A stretch of 50,745 nucleotides of DNA from Lachnospiraceae bacterium (GCA_022796475.1 JAAWIS010000016.1:1-50745); one strand, 5' to 3'. Shown: positions 17,468 to 26,649, numbered from the stretch's first letter. Notes: generated by a model from the letters alone, not told the origin. Translations and numbers: made by a program.

Positions 17468-20065
17468 ATAAAACGACCGCTTTTTGCAGCAGCAATGGGC
17501 TTCGTACTTGGAGAGGCAGCCGCTTGGTGGGCAGAAAGTGGATACATTTGGAAAGGTAATCATTGGTTTGTCTTGTGGGGAATCGTTGGATTCCTGCTGC
17601 CGGCTGCTTTTTTAACGGCAGTCTGGCTGATGGGGAAGGTGAAAGGGCAGCGGCCTGTTTGGGGCCAATGGAGAGAACTGAGCAGAAGTATGCGCTGGTA
17701 TTTGCGGATGCTTCTGCTTTTGTGCGTATTTACAATCGGATATGTCAGGATGGATCATGAGTTTGCTTCCTGGAATCAGATAATGGAGCGTCTTCCTGAG
17801 GAAGGAAGTGTGGCTTCTGTTTCGGGGCAGGTTCTGGATATTCGGGAAAAGGGAATGTATCAGGTAATTACTCTTAAGACCAGTATGGAAGGAAAGGTAT
17901 TGGTTTACGTAAAGACAAGAGAAAAGTGGAAAAAGACCAATGGCAGGCGGGATGAGGAGCTGCTTGAAACCCTTTCGATCCGGGAAGAAATTACTGCAAC
18001 AGGGAAGGTACGAATCCCAAAAAGAGCCAGGAATCCTGGCCAGTTTGACTTAAAGAATTATTACCGTGCCCAGGGAATTTCTATGATGCTGTTTGCAGAC
18101 TCCCTGGAAAAGGAAAATTCGCTGCAAGCCAAATCCAGCGGCTCCCCTTATTTTAATGGATTATATCGGATCCGGAGAAGCTGTGGCAGGATACTGGAAC
18201 AAATATGTGAAGAGGAGGATAAAGGAATTTTTCAGGCGGCCATATTAGGCGAAAAAGAAGGGATGAAGGAAGAGATTAAAAATCTCTATCAAAAAAGCGG
18301 CGTTGCCCACTTGCTGGCTATCAGCGGGCTCCACCTTTCCATGATTGGAGCCAGCTGTTATGGACTGCTGCGAAAAGCCGGATTTCGGTACGGCACATCT
18401 GGATTGATATCCGGGGCTGTTATCGTAAGCTATGGTCTGATGACCGGAGGATCTGGCTCAGCAATCCGGGCCCTGATTATGCTGCTGGTGTCATTCTTGG
18501 CATCTTACCTTGGAAGAACCTATGATCTGCTGTCTGCCCTTTCCCTGGCAGCAATCCTGCTGTCCTGGAGCCAGCCTTTTTTGGTGGGAGAGGCTGGGTT
18601 TCAATTGTCCTTTGGGGCAGTGCTTGGAATCGGGCTTCTTGGTGATGAACTGATCCGGGCAGCGGAAATGAAAAAAGCATGGCAGAAAAATCTTCTTGTC
18701 AGCCTGGCAATTCAGCTCATGACCGGCCCTGTCATATTCTGGCACTATTTTCAGTATCCCGTTTATGGGATCTTGTTAAATCTGCTGGTAATTCCTCTGA
18801 TGGGGTATGTAATTTTATCCGGACTTATGGGAATCGGACTTGGATTTTTCGTTCCGCTTTTAGGGGTGGCGGCTGTGGGAAGCGGACACTATATTTTATG
18901 GTGGTATCAAAAGCTGTGCCAGATTGTGCTGTCCCTTCCTGGCTGTCAGGCTGTGTTTGGAAGACCAAAATGGCAGCAGGTGGCGGCTTACTATCTGATT
19001 TTAGCCGGAACCATTGGAATATTAAGATTAAGTGGGAAAAATAGAGATAAAATTGAAGAAAAATTAAATAAAAGTGGAGATGATATCTTTGATAAAAATA
19101 AAATAGAAAGGAAAAGTGGGGATAAGAATAGGAATATAGGGGGCAAAAGAAGAAAATGGGGAAAGGGCGCAAAACGAATTTTAATTGGGGCAGGAGCGGC
19201 AGGCTGCTTGTTCTCTCTCTATCCTATTCACCACAAAGGATGCGATATCACATTTTTAGACGTGGGCCAGGGAGATGGGATTGTGATTCAGTGTGAAAGA
19301 AGCTCCTGGGATTTTAGAAGGCCCAGTGTGGTTTTAGTGGATGGAGGAAGTACCAGTGAGAAAGAGGTTGGAAAAAAACGCCTGGAGCCGTATTTAAAGT
19401 CAGAAGGGATTACAAAAATTGATGCTGCCATAGTCAGTCATGGAGATGAAGATCATATTAGCGGGTTGCTGTATTTGCTAAAAGAGTGCAGAGAAATCCA
19501 GATTGAAACGATTATACTGCCCAAACTGGGACAGGAGGATGAGGCCTATTGCAGGCTGACAGAGGCTGGAAAAGAGCGGGGAAGCCGTATTCTGTATATG
19601 AAAGCAGGGGATTGGATCGAGGCAGGCAGATGCCGTTTTACCTGTCTGTACCCCAAAGGGGATGATGCGGTTGATCCTTCTGACCGGAACCAGCAGTCTT
19701 TGATAGTCCGGATGGATTATGAGGATTTCCATCTGCTTTTGACAGGCGATGCGAATCGGGAAGGAGAGGTGCGGATGATAAAACGCCAAGGGAAAGGAGC
19801 GCTATTAAAAATTCAGGTATTAAAGGCATCTCACCACGGTTCCAGGTTTTCCAACAGCCGGGAACTGTTAGAGGCAGTAAAACCGGCACTTACGGTAATT
19901 TCATATGAGGAAGGAAATTCTTATGGCCATCCTCATAAAGAAGCTTTGGAGCGGTTTATTGAAGCTGGCAGCAAGGTATTAAAAACAGGAGAGCAGGGAG
20001 CTGTGCTGATGCATGTGGAAGAGGGAAGGCTGGAGTATAAAACGTATTTGCACAATGAATCTTGA
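17468..20065 (+). CDS. comEC: ComEC/Rec2 DNA uptake channel
   Basis: Channel that carries single-stranded DNA across the membrane in natural transformation. N-terminal membrane helices and a DUF4131-like region come first, then the Competence domain with LLAISGLHLSMIG, then after a very Lys/Asn-rich linker a metallo-beta-lactamase-like domain with DVGQGDG, SHGDEDHISG, LTGDAN and KASHHGSRFS. Length (about 865 aa) is normal. I start at AUA 17468: it lies 8 bases after AGGAGG, one base after the preceding stop, and yields the KRPLFAAAMGFVLGE N-terminus typical of ComEC. The first in-frame ATG, 17495, has no ribosome site and would trim helix one. Confidence 0.9.
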   Translation: MKRPLFAAAMGFVLGEAAAWWAESGYIWKGNHWFVLWGIVGFLLPAAFLTAVWLMGKVKGQRPVWGQWRELSRSMRWYLRMLLLLCVFTIGYVRMDHEFASWNQIMERLPEEGSVASVSGQVLDIREKGMYQVITLKTSMEGKVLVYVKTREKWKKTNGRRDEELLETLSIREEITATGKVRIPKRARNPGQFDLKNYYRAQGISMMLFADSLEKENSLQAKSSGSPYFNGLYRIRRSCGRILEQICEEEDKGIFQAAILGEKEGMKEEIKNLYQKSGVAHLLAISGLHLSMIGASCYGLLRKAGFRYGTSGLISGAVIVSYGLMTGGSGSAIRALIMLLVSFLASYLGRTYDLLSALSLAAILLSWSQPFLVGEAGFQLSFGAVLGIGLLGDELIRAAEMKKAWQKNLLVSLAIQLMTGPVIFWHYFQYPVYGILLNLLVIPLMGYVILSGLMGIGLGFFVPLLGVAAVGSGHYILWWYQKLCQIVLSLPGCQAVFGRPKWQQVAAYYLILAGTIGILRLSGKNRDKIEEKLNKSGDDIFDKNKIERKSGDKNRNIGGKRRKWGKGAKRILIGAGAAGCLFSLYPIHHKGCDITFLDVGQGDGIVIQCERSSWDFRRPSVVLVDGGSTSEKEVGKKRLEPYLKSEGITKIDAAIVSHGDEDHISGLLYLLKECREIQIETIILPKLGQEDEAYCRLTEAGKERGSRILYMKAGDWIEAGRCRFTCLYPKGDDAVDPSDRNQQSLIVRMDYEDFHLLLTGDANREGEVRMIKRQGKGALLKIQVLKASHHGSRFSNSRELLEAVKPALTVISYEEGNSYGHPHKEALERFIEAGSKVLKTGEQGAVLMHVEEGRLEYKTYLHNES

Positions 20066-20091
20066 CGGTTCCTAAGGTTTCTTTGTATAAT
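20062..20091 (+). promoter_or_regulatory. Sigma-A-type promoter for the methyltransferase gene
   Basis: TTGACG (20062-20067) and TATAAT (20086-20091) are separated by 18 bases. The -35 box overlaps the comEC stop codon. Transcription would start near 20098. Confidence 0.7.
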
Positions 20092-20173
20092 ACCCACAGT
20101 GGATCAGGCAGAGAATCCTCCATGGCAGGATTCTTTTTATATAGGGCGAATGCCCGGAAAGGCTGGAAAGATT

Positions 20174-21037
20174 ATGTGGATTGCAGATGGCTGGAAGGAT
20201 TACCAGGTAATTGATTGTTCAAAAGGGGAGAAGCTGGAACGGTGGGGGGAATACCGTTTGATCCGTCCGGATCCTCAGGTGATTTGGGATACGCCAAAAT
20301 CCAATAAAGGGTGGCACTCACCTGACGGACATTATCACCGCAGTGCAAAGGGCGGCGGCGAATGGGAGTTTTTCGGCCTGCCGAAGCAGTGGTCAGTCGG
20401 ATATAAAGGCCTTACCTTCCACCTAAAGCCCTTTAGTTTTAAGCACACAGGTCTGTTTCCGGAGCAGGCCGCCAATTGGGACTGGTTTAGCGAAAAGATT
20501 CGCAGTGCAGGGCGGCCAATAAGGGTATTAAACTTGTTTGCCTATACAGGAGGAGCAACTATTTCTGCCGCTGCTGCCGGCGCCATGGTAACACACGTAG
20601 ACGCTTCGAAAGGCATGGTAGGCTGGGCAAAAGAAAATGCATTGTCTTCAGGACTTAAAGATGCGCCGATTCGATGGCTGGTGGATGACTGTGTAAAATT
20701 TGTAGAACGGGAAATCAGGCGCAACAGCAAGTATGATGCTATTATCATGGATCCGCCCTCCTACGGCCGCGGACCAAAAGGCGAGATTTGGAAAATTGAG
20801 GAGGCCATTCACCCCTTGATCCGGCTGTGTGCCCAGCTTCTGTCAGAGGATCCCTTGTTTTTCCTGCTAAATTCCTATACAACCGGGCTGGCGCCGGCTG
20901 TTTTAACCTACCTGCTGTCCACAGAAATCTGTCCCTTGCGGGGCGGACAGGTATGTTCCAAAGAAATCGGGCTGCCAGTAAAAGAAACAGGTCTGGTGCT
21001 TCCATGCGGGGCTTCGGGAAGATGGGAAAAGCGGTAA
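20174..21037 (+). CDS. RlmI-like class I SAM-dependent methyltransferase
   Basis: A roughly 287-aa methyltransferase of the RlmI (COG1092) type, which methylates cytosine in 23S rRNA in related proteins. Motif I appears in NLFAYTGGATISAAAAGA with the acidic VDASKG, and the catalytic-site motif is MDPPSYGRGPKG. The N-terminal PUA-like part of RlmI is reduced. Start choice is uncertain: ATG 20174 (MWIADGWKDYQ) matches where homologues usually begin but has only a GGAAAG site; ATG 20150 and GTG 20099 are further in-frame options. GTG 20099 would give a leaderless mRNA from the promoter at 20062-20091. Target base unproven. Confidence 0.8.
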   Translation: MWIADGWKDYQVIDCSKGEKLERWGEYRLIRPDPQVIWDTPKSNKGWHSPDGHYHRSAKGGGEWEFFGLPKQWSVGYKGLTFHLKPFSFKHTGLFPEQAANWDWFSEKIRSAGRPIRVLNLFAYTGGATISAAAAGAMVTHVDASKGMVGWAKENALSSGLKDAPIRWLVDDCVKFVEREIRRNSKYDAIIMDPPSYGRGPKGEIWKIEEAIHPLIRLCAQLLSEDPLFFLLNSYTTGLAPAVLTYLLSTEICPLRGGQVCSKEIGLPVKETGLVLPCGASGRWEKR

Positions 21038-21095
21038 AGGAAGAGGCGCAATTCAAGTACCAAAAGTAATTTTTGTATACAAAAGCAGAAGCTTG

Positions 21096-21104
21096 TGTTA
21101 TACT
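21096..21104 (+). promoter_or_regulatory. Extended -10 promoter
   Basis: TGTTATACT is an extended -10 element (TGn plus TATACT). A TTGTAT sequence lies 20 bases upstream of the hexamer, too far for a standard -35. Probably drives the downstream alcohol dehydrogenase. Confidence 0.45.
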
Positions 21105-21145
21105 TCCGGTATGAACCTTTATGCGCCCGGCAGCGGACGCAACAC

Positions 21146-21170
21146 AGCTCAGCGGACGCAGCGCTGAGCT
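21146..21170. repeat. Leader hairpin AGCTCAGCG/CGCTGAGCT
   Basis: A perfect 9-bp inverted repeat with a 7-base loop in the leader of the alcohol dehydrogenase gene. Nearly the same hairpin recurs at 31129-31152. Confidence 0.55.
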
Positions 21171-21269
21171 TATAGTAACAATAGAAAAGCAGATACCCTG
21201 ACAGACAAATTAGGATACGCGGCAAGTAAATACAGGGAATGGCTGAAACCAGAACAGGAGGCAAACAGC

Positions 21270-22457
21270 ATGAAAAATTTTGATTGCAGGATTCCTACCA
21301 GAATTATTTTTGGCGAGGATGGGGAAAAACGAGTAGGAGAGCTGGTTAAGGAATACGGCTTTCACAAGGTATTAATCCACTATGGCGGCGGAAGCGTGAA
21401 ACGCTCAGGCCTTTTGGATTTGGTAAAAGATTCGTTAAAGGAATCTGGAATCGGGTATGTGGAGCTTGGAGGCGTTCAGGCTAATCCGGTACTTAGCATG
21501 GTGCGGGAAGGAATTGAACTTTGCAGGAAGGAACAGGTGGATCTGATTCTGGCAATAGGCGGCGGAAGCGTGCTGGATTCTTCAAAAGCCATAGGCGACG
21601 GTGCCGGAAACCCGGAAAGCGATGTATGGGATTTCTTTATCGGAAAGGATATCCCAAAAGGGCATATTCCAGTAGCATCTATTTTAACGTTAGCGGCCTC
21701 CGGAAGTGAAATGAGCCAGTCAGCAGTGTTAACCAATGAAGAAAACGGGTTAAAGAGAGGATTTAACAGCCCCACCCATCAGCCGCTGTTTTCGATCTGC
21801 AATCCGAAGTTAACTTATTCTGTAAGCAAATTTCAAACGGGATGCGGCACAGTGGATATTATGATGCATACGCTGGAGCGGTATTTCGGATGGACCAAGG
21901 AAAGCGAGGTTACAGACCGGATAGCAGAAGGGCTGTTAAAGGCTGTAATCGAAGCAGGGAAAGTTGCAGATAAAAATCCGGAAGATTATGAGGCCCGGGC
22001 AACGCTGATGTGGGCTGGAAGCCTTTCTCATAATGGCTTAACTGGTTTTGGACGGGAATTTTTAATGCAGGTTCACCAGCTGGAGCATGAGCTTTCCGGA
22101 ATGTATCCGAGGATTGCCCATGGGGCAGGACTCTCAGCGCTTTGGGCTTCCTGGGCCAGATATGTGTGTCCTGCATGGCCGGAGCGTTTTGCTCAGTACG
22201 GGGTCCGGGTCTGGAATGTAGAAATGGATTTTGAAAATCCTATGACTGCCGCATTAGCCGGAATCCAGGCTACAGAAGACTTTTTCAGAAGCCTTCAGAT
22301 GCCTATATCATTAGAGGAGCTGGAAGTGGAACCGGAACGTTTTGAAGAAATGGCAGAAAAATGTTCAAATTTCGGGAAGCGGACGCTGCCTGGGATTCGT
22401 AAGCTGGATAAGCAGGAGATGATTGAGATTTACCGGCTGGCATATCCGAGAAGGTAA
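21270..22457 (+). CDS. Iron-containing alcohol dehydrogenase (butanol dehydrogenase type)
   Basis: A 395-aa group III alcohol dehydrogenase of the BdhA/YqdH type, which reduces aldehydes such as butyraldehyde with NAD(P)H in fermentation. The nucleotide-binding GGGS lies at residues 97-100. Metal ligands can be read at D196 and H200 (TVDIMMHTLE) and in the VHQLEHELSG...IAHGAG region. Full length for the family. The start follows CAGGAGG. It has its own promoter and leader hairpin and is followed after 3 bases by holA, so the replication gene may be read from the same transcript. Confidence 0.92.
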   Translation: MKNFDCRIPTRIIFGEDGEKRVGELVKEYGFHKVLIHYGGGSVKRSGLLDLVKDSLKESGIGYVELGGVQANPVLSMVREGIELCRKEQVDLILAIGGGSVLDSSKAIGDGAGNPESDVWDFFIGKDIPKGHIPVASILTLAASGSEMSQSAVLTNEENGLKRGFNSPTHQPLFSICNPKLTYSVSKFQTGCGTVDIMMHTLERYFGWTKESEVTDRIAEGLLKAVIEAGKVADKNPEDYEARATLMWAGSLSHNGLTGFGREFLMQVHQLEHELSGMYPRIAHGAGLSALWASWARYVCPAWPERFAQYGVRVWNVEMDFENPMTAALAGIQATEDFFRSLQMPISLEELEVEPERFEEMAEKCSNFGKRTLPGIRKLDKQEMIEIYRLAYPRR

Positions 22458-22460
22458 CCG

Positions 22461-23432
22461 ATGGAAACATTAAATCAGGATATCAATAACAGGAAATTTA
22501 AACGGATTTACCTGCTGTACGGGGAGGAAGGCTATTTAAAGAAAAGCTATAAAAACCGTTTGAAAAAGGCCGTCTTAGGTGAGGATACCATGAATTTCCA
22601 CAGTTTTGAAGGAAAAGGGTGGGAACTTTCAGAAATAATCGGATTGGCGGAAACAATGCCTTTTTTTGCGGAAAAACGGCTGATTCTTTTGGAAGACAGC
22701 GGCGTTTTTAAAGGAAATGCAGACCCGTTTGCAGATTACCTTCCATCGATACCGGAAAGCACCTGTATCATGTTTGTTGAATCAGAAGTAGACAAGCGGA
22801 GCCGGATGTATAAAGGAGTAAAAAAGTACGGATATGCGGCTGAGCTGGCACGCCAGGATTCTTCGCGGCTCTCAAAATGGGCTGCGGGGATTTTGGCTAA
22901 TGAGGGAAAGAAAATCACAAGTTCTACCATGGAGCTGCTGTTAGACAAAACCGGGGAAGATATGGAAAATTTATATTCTGAGCTGGAAAAGCTAATTAGC
23001 TATACTCTTGGAAAGGATGTGATTACAGCAGCAGATGTGGAAGATGTCTGCACCACTCAGGCAACCAATAAGATTTTTGAGATGACAGCCGCTATTTCCG
23101 CAGGCCGCATAAAACGGGCAATGGAACTTTATGAAGACTTGCTGATTTTAAAGGAACCGCCTATGCGGATTTTGTTTTTAATTGCAAGACAGTTTAATCA
23201 GCTTCTTTTGATAAAAGATATGTCCGACAAGGGAATGGGGAAAGGTGAAATGGCATCTCTTTTGAAGATACCGCCTTTTGCCGTCAGTAAAATGATACCT
23301 CAGGCCCGGGCATTTACAAGGGAACAGGTACTATCCTGTGTACAGCTTTGTATCGATACAGAAGAAGCGGTGAAACAGGGAAGGATTCAGGATCGGCTGG
23401 CAGTGGAGCTTTTAATCTGCGGATCCGTTTAG
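22461..23432 (+). CDS. holA: DNA polymerase III delta subunit
   Basis: A 323-aa clamp-loader delta subunit, which opens the beta sliding clamp. It begins with YLLYGEEGYLKKSYKNRLKK, the usual HolA opening, and shows the delta-type AAA+ fold without an intact Walker A. A helical C-terminal collar domain follows (MRILFLIARQFNQLL). It starts 3 bases after the dehydrogenase stop and ends at a strong bidirectional terminator. The order holA-rpsT(-)-gpr-spoIIP-lepA is the common clostridial arrangement. Confidence 0.95.
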   Translation: METLNQDINNRKFKRIYLLYGEEGYLKKSYKNRLKKAVLGEDTMNFHSFEGKGWELSEIIGLAETMPFFAEKRLILLEDSGVFKGNADPFADYLPSIPESTCIMFVESEVDKRSRMYKGVKKYGYAAELARQDSSRLSKWAAGILANEGKKITSSTMELLLDKTGEDMENLYSELEKLISYTLGKDVITAADVEDVCTTQATNKIFEMTAAISAGRIKRAMELYEDLLILKEPPMRILFLIARQFNQLLLIKDMSDKGMGKGEMASLLKIPPFAVSKMIPQARAFTREQVLSCVQLCIDTEEAVKQGRIQDRLAVELLICGSV

Positions 23433-23480
23433 AAGATATGAGAAGACACAGGCAAATATAAATAGAATAATAGTAAAAAT

Positions 23481-23526
23481 AAAAACTCCCTTGTTTTGCC
23501 ACACCTGCAAAATAGGGGAGTTTTTT
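23481..23526. terminator. Bidirectional terminator between holA and rpsT
   Basis: AAAAACTCCC...GTTTTGC (from 23481) pairs with GCAAAAT...GGGGAGTTTTTT (to 23526). Both strands end in a T-run, as needed for the convergent holA and rpsT genes. Confidence 0.88.
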
Positions 23527-23540
23527 AACATGTCTATAAA

Positions 23541-23804
23541 TTAAGCAATGCCGTTTACAGCCTTCGCTAAGCGGGATACCTTGCGGGAAGCAGTATTTTT
23601 ATGATATACTCCCTTGCTGGTAGCCTTATCAATTTCAGTAGTAGCAGCTACTAATGCAGTCTGTGCAGCAGCCTTGTCACTGGCAGCAACAGCAGCGTCT
23701 ACTTTCTTAATTGCGGTTTTCACTTTTGACCGAATAGCTTTGTTTCTAGCAGCCTTAGTTTCATTCACTAAAATTCGTTTTTTCGCAGATTTGATATTTG
23801 CCAT
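23541..23804 (-). CDS. rpsT: 30S ribosomal protein S20
   Basis: An 87-aa basic protein starting MANIKSAKKRILVNE, the S20 signature, with the Lys/Ala-rich three-helix pattern. It binds 16S rRNA early in small-subunit assembly. The start is ATG 23804, with GGAGGTG 6 bases upstream; an in-frame ATG five codons earlier overlaps that site. Transcribed alone on the minus strand from a strong promoter at 23892-23920, with a long 5' leader. Confidence 0.97.
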   Translation of the reverse strand: MANIKSAKKRILVNETKAARNKAIRSKVKTAIKKVDAAVAASDKAAAQTALVAATTEIDKATSKGVYHKNTASRKVSRLAKAVNGIA

Positions 23805-23891
23805 TTCGTACACCTCCATTCATCAATGCAATTCTTTGTGTTTTCCATCAAAGCCTGGACACGGACAGTTCAATGTGAAACATACTTTAAT

Positions 23892-23920
23892 ATCATACTC
23901 AAAATCGGAAGAGATGTCAA
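23892..23920 (-). promoter_or_regulatory. rpsT promoter
   Basis: On the minus strand, TTGACA (23920-23915) and TATGAT (23897-23892) are 17 bases apart. The leader to the rpsT start codon is about 80 bases. Confidence 0.85.
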
Positions 23921-23984
23921 TACATAAATAGAGGAATTTTTGCGGAAACTATGCTGTAAGGTTATTGACTGTTACTGTTTACAC

Positions 23985-24014
23985 CATGACGAATCACCAC
24001 GCTGATTCGTCATG
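23985..24014. promoter_or_regulatory. Perfect 12-bp palindrome upstream of gpr
   Basis: CATGACGAATCA (23985-23996) and TGATTCGTCATG (24003-24014) form a perfect inverted repeat with a 6-base spacer, ending 32 bases before the gpr start. No T-run follows, so an operator or mRNA hairpin is more likely than a terminator. Confidence 0.5.
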
Positions 24015-24046
24015 AGCCAGCACACTAGTGGAAGGGAAATGGATTG

Positions 24047-25222
24047 ATGAAGAAAACAGCAAAGAAATGGAAACGGGGCATAAGGAAGTTAATAAAAAAC
24101 ATGGAAGAAGGAAAAAGGATTCCGCCAGAGCAGATGAAACGGGTGAAACGGGCGGTTAAAAGGGCTGGCAATCAGATAGAAGGGCGAAGGGAGATGAAGC
24201 GGAAAAAGGAGTTCTTTTGTGAAGCGGCAAAAACGCTGCAAAGAGGATTGGACTTGAATCCGGGAATGAAGCTTAGGACGGATCTGGCTTTGGAAGAGAA
24301 GGAACGGTTTCCCGGAGATGGAGGAGAGATCCGTGGAGTTTCCCTGCAGGAATGGTATCAGCAGGAGCGTCAGATAAAGATTACAGAGGTGAAAATTTTA
24401 AACCGGCAAGGGGCAAAGGCCATGGGAAAGGAGATGGGTACGTATCTGACCATTGAGGCCCATGGAATTGAGAAAAAGGGGAAAGGGCTTGAAAAACGGC
24501 TGACAGATGAGCTGGCGGTTCAGATCCGAAAGCTGTCAAAAGGTATCCAGGGACGGGAAGAAAAAAAGGCTCCGGAGCATGTTTTGGTGGTGGGACTTGG
24601 AAACCTTTATGTAACACCAGATTCCTTAGGCCCCAGGGTTCTGCAGCATCTTCAAGTAACCAGGCATCTGGACGGACAGTATGGGGAAGGCTTTTTAAAG
24701 GAACATGACCTGGCATCCATCAGCGGGATTGCTCCAGGGGTTATGGCTCAGACTGGGATGGAAACAGCAGAAATTTTAAAAGGCGTAGTACAGGAAACGA
24801 AACCAGAGCTGATGATAGCAATTGATGCGCTGGCGGCCAGAAGCGTGCGCAGGCTTGGATGTACCATTCAGCTAACAGATACCGGAATCCGGCCTGGTTC
24901 TGGGGTGGGAAACCACAGAAACGGATTAACCAGGGAAACACTGGGAATTCCTGTTTTAGCTATCGGCGTTCCTACAGTGGTAGGTGCAGCAGCCATTGTT
25001 CAGGATACCATAGAAGCAATGGTAAAGGCATTAGAAATGGGGAAAACTACAAGGGGAACGGGACAGTATTTAAGCGGCTTAGATCCAGAAGAGCAGTATG
25101 CACTGATCCGGGAACTGCTGGAGCCGGAATTCGGCCCTATGTTTGTAACACCGCCAGATATCGAAGAGCGGGTAGAACAGTTGGGAAGCGTGATTGCAGA
25201 GGCTATTGAACTTGCTTTTTAA
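24047..25222 (+). CDS. gpr: Spore germination endopeptidase GPR
   Basis: The aspartic-type protease that degrades small acid-soluble proteins when spores germinate. The conserved core begins at LRTDLALEEKE (about residue 75) and continues through VLVVGLGNLYVTPDSLGPRV, SGIAPGVMAQTGMET and the AIDALAARS segment. The usual propeptide before the RTDLA motif is only about 15 residues; here about 70 highly basic residues precede it. ATG 24047 has an AAGGGAAA site; ATG 24193 with GAAGGG upstream is an alternative that would give a propeptide of about 28 residues. spoIIP follows after 98 bases, as usual. Confidence 0.93.
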   Translation: MKKTAKKWKRGIRKLIKNMEEGKRIPPEQMKRVKRAVKRAGNQIEGRREMKRKKEFFCEAAKTLQRGLDLNPGMKLRTDLALEEKERFPGDGGEIRGVSLQEWYQQERQIKITEVKILNRQGAKAMGKEMGTYLTIEAHGIEKKGKGLEKRLTDELAVQIRKLSKGIQGREEKKAPEHVLVVGLGNLYVTPDSLGPRVLQHLQVTRHLDGQYGEGFLKEHDLASISGIAPGVMAQTGMETAEILKGVVQETKPELMIAIDALAARSVRRLGCTIQLTDTGIRPGSGVGNHRNGLTRETLGIPVLAIGVPTVVGAAAIVQDTIEAMVKALEMGKTTRGTGQYLSGLDPEEQYALIRELLEPEFGPMFVTPPDIEERVEQLGSVIAEAIELAF

Positions 25223-25320
25223 TGGTAAAGGCAGATATCTGTTTCAAATGCAAATGGTTAAGAATTGAGAAGGCATGTTGCAAGATTCCGACGAAATATT
25301 TTCTGTTTCCTGCATAAGAT

Positions 25321-26649
25321 GTGAAGAAGGATGGCTTAACAGGTGATTATGTGAGGAAGGGACAACGCTGGTTTCGGATGGGGAAAAAACGGGTTTTAGG
25401 AACATTGTTTGCGGTATTGCTCCTTCTGGTGCTGATAAAAGCATGGAATGATGCAGTGATTCCGGGAATGTCTGTGAGAAATGTTAAGAAAGCGGAAGCA
25501 CTTTTAAAGGCAGCCGGACAAGATGTATTCCGACATATTTGGGAGCGGTTTTATCCGGCGCCTGTTTTTCCCGGGCAAAAGGAAAAGGAACGGGATCAGG
25601 AACCAGATCCGGCTTATCGGACAGCCCAGGAAGTGGAAGGATTTTTTCTGGAACATGAATATCTGGCTTATTATGGAAATGAAGAAACATGGGAGAAAAG
25701 CGGCCAGGGAACAGATACAATGACAGGAAATGATGAGATGGTGGAAGGGAAAACCGCTGAGGAAGAAGGCAAAAAAGAACAGGCAGGAGATGACAGCGGA
25801 GCGGGAACAAATGAGGGTCAAGGGGGAAAGGAGGCGATGGCAAAGGCTTCATTTCCAGGACAAACGTACCAATTGGCCCAACTGGAAGACTATGATTTTT
25901 TAATGAGCCATTTTTATAATGTCCATACTTCCACCACAGCAGATCGGCAGCTTATGGATGCGAAAAAGCTCCTGAGCCGAAATTTTCAACTGTTTCCCAA
26001 ATCTCAGGAGAATCAAGGAGGGGAGGAAGAAGAAAATAAACCGCAGATTTTGATTTATCATACCCATTCCCAGGAAACTTTTGCAGATTCCGGGCCTGGC
26101 CAGGGAATTGTGGAAGTTGGCGCATATCTGGCTGAACTGTTAGAGGAGAAGGGATTTTCCGTTTACCATGACCGCTCCGTCTATGATGTCCGGGATGGCA
26201 AGCTGGATCGGAATAAAGCATATACATATGCATTAGAGGGAATCCGTAAGATTTTAGAGGAAAATCCCTCGATTCAGGTGGTGATTGATCTGCACCGGGA
26301 CGGAGTAAAAGAGGGAACCCGGCTGGTAACGGATGTAAATGGGAAACCTACGGCCCAGATCATGTTTTTTAACGGATTAAGCCAGACACCGGAAGGACCC
26401 GTTCCTTATCTGGATAATCCCAACAGGGAGGATAACCTGGCCTTCAGCCTTCAGCTTCAGCTAAAAGCAGCCGCCTATTATCCTGGCTTTACCAGGAAAA
26501 TATATCTGAAGGGACTTCGGTATAATCAGCATTTAAGGCCCTGTTCCTGCCTGGTGGAAGCAGGGGCACAGACTAATACTTACGAAGAAGTCCGAAATGC
26601 CATGGAACCTTTGGCAGAAGTTTTCACTATGGTGTTGCGTGGAAATTAA
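25321..26649 (+). CDS. spoIIP: Stage II sporulation protein P
   Basis: A 442-aa peptidoglycan amidase and endopeptidase that works with SpoIID and SpoIIM in engulfment. One membrane anchor near residues 20-42, then a long Glu/Gly/Lys-rich linker, then the catalytic domain: HTHSQE from H247, VIDLHRDG, and the C-terminal CLVEAGAQTNTYEEV. The linker is low-complexity and longer than usual. I accept GTG 25321 as start; ATG 25378 (MGKKRVLG) is the alternative and lacks a good ribosome site. In the mother cell it would be driven by sigma-E, but I saw no confident sigma-E promoter. Confidence 0.92.
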   Translation: MKKDGLTGDYVRKGQRWFRMGKKRVLGTLFAVLLLLVLIKAWNDAVIPGMSVRNVKKAEALLKAAGQDVFRHIWERFYPAPVFPGQKEKERDQEPDPAYRTAQEVEGFFLEHEYLAYYGNEETWEKSGQGTDTMTGNDEMVEGKTAEEEGKKEQAGDDSGAGTNEGQGGKEAMAKASFPGQTYQLAQLEDYDFLMSHFYNVHTSTTADRQLMDAKKLLSRNFQLFPKSQENQGGEEEENKPQILIYHTHSQETFADSGPGQGIVEVGAYLAELLEEKGFSVYHDRSVYDVRDGKLDRNKAYTYALEGIRKILEENPSIQVVIDLHRDGVKEGTRLVTDVNGKPTAQIMFFNGLSQTPEGPVPYLDNPNREDNLAFSLQLQLKAAAYYPGFTRKIYLKGLRYNQHLRPCSCLVEAGAQTNTYEEVRNAMEPLAEVFTMVLRGN

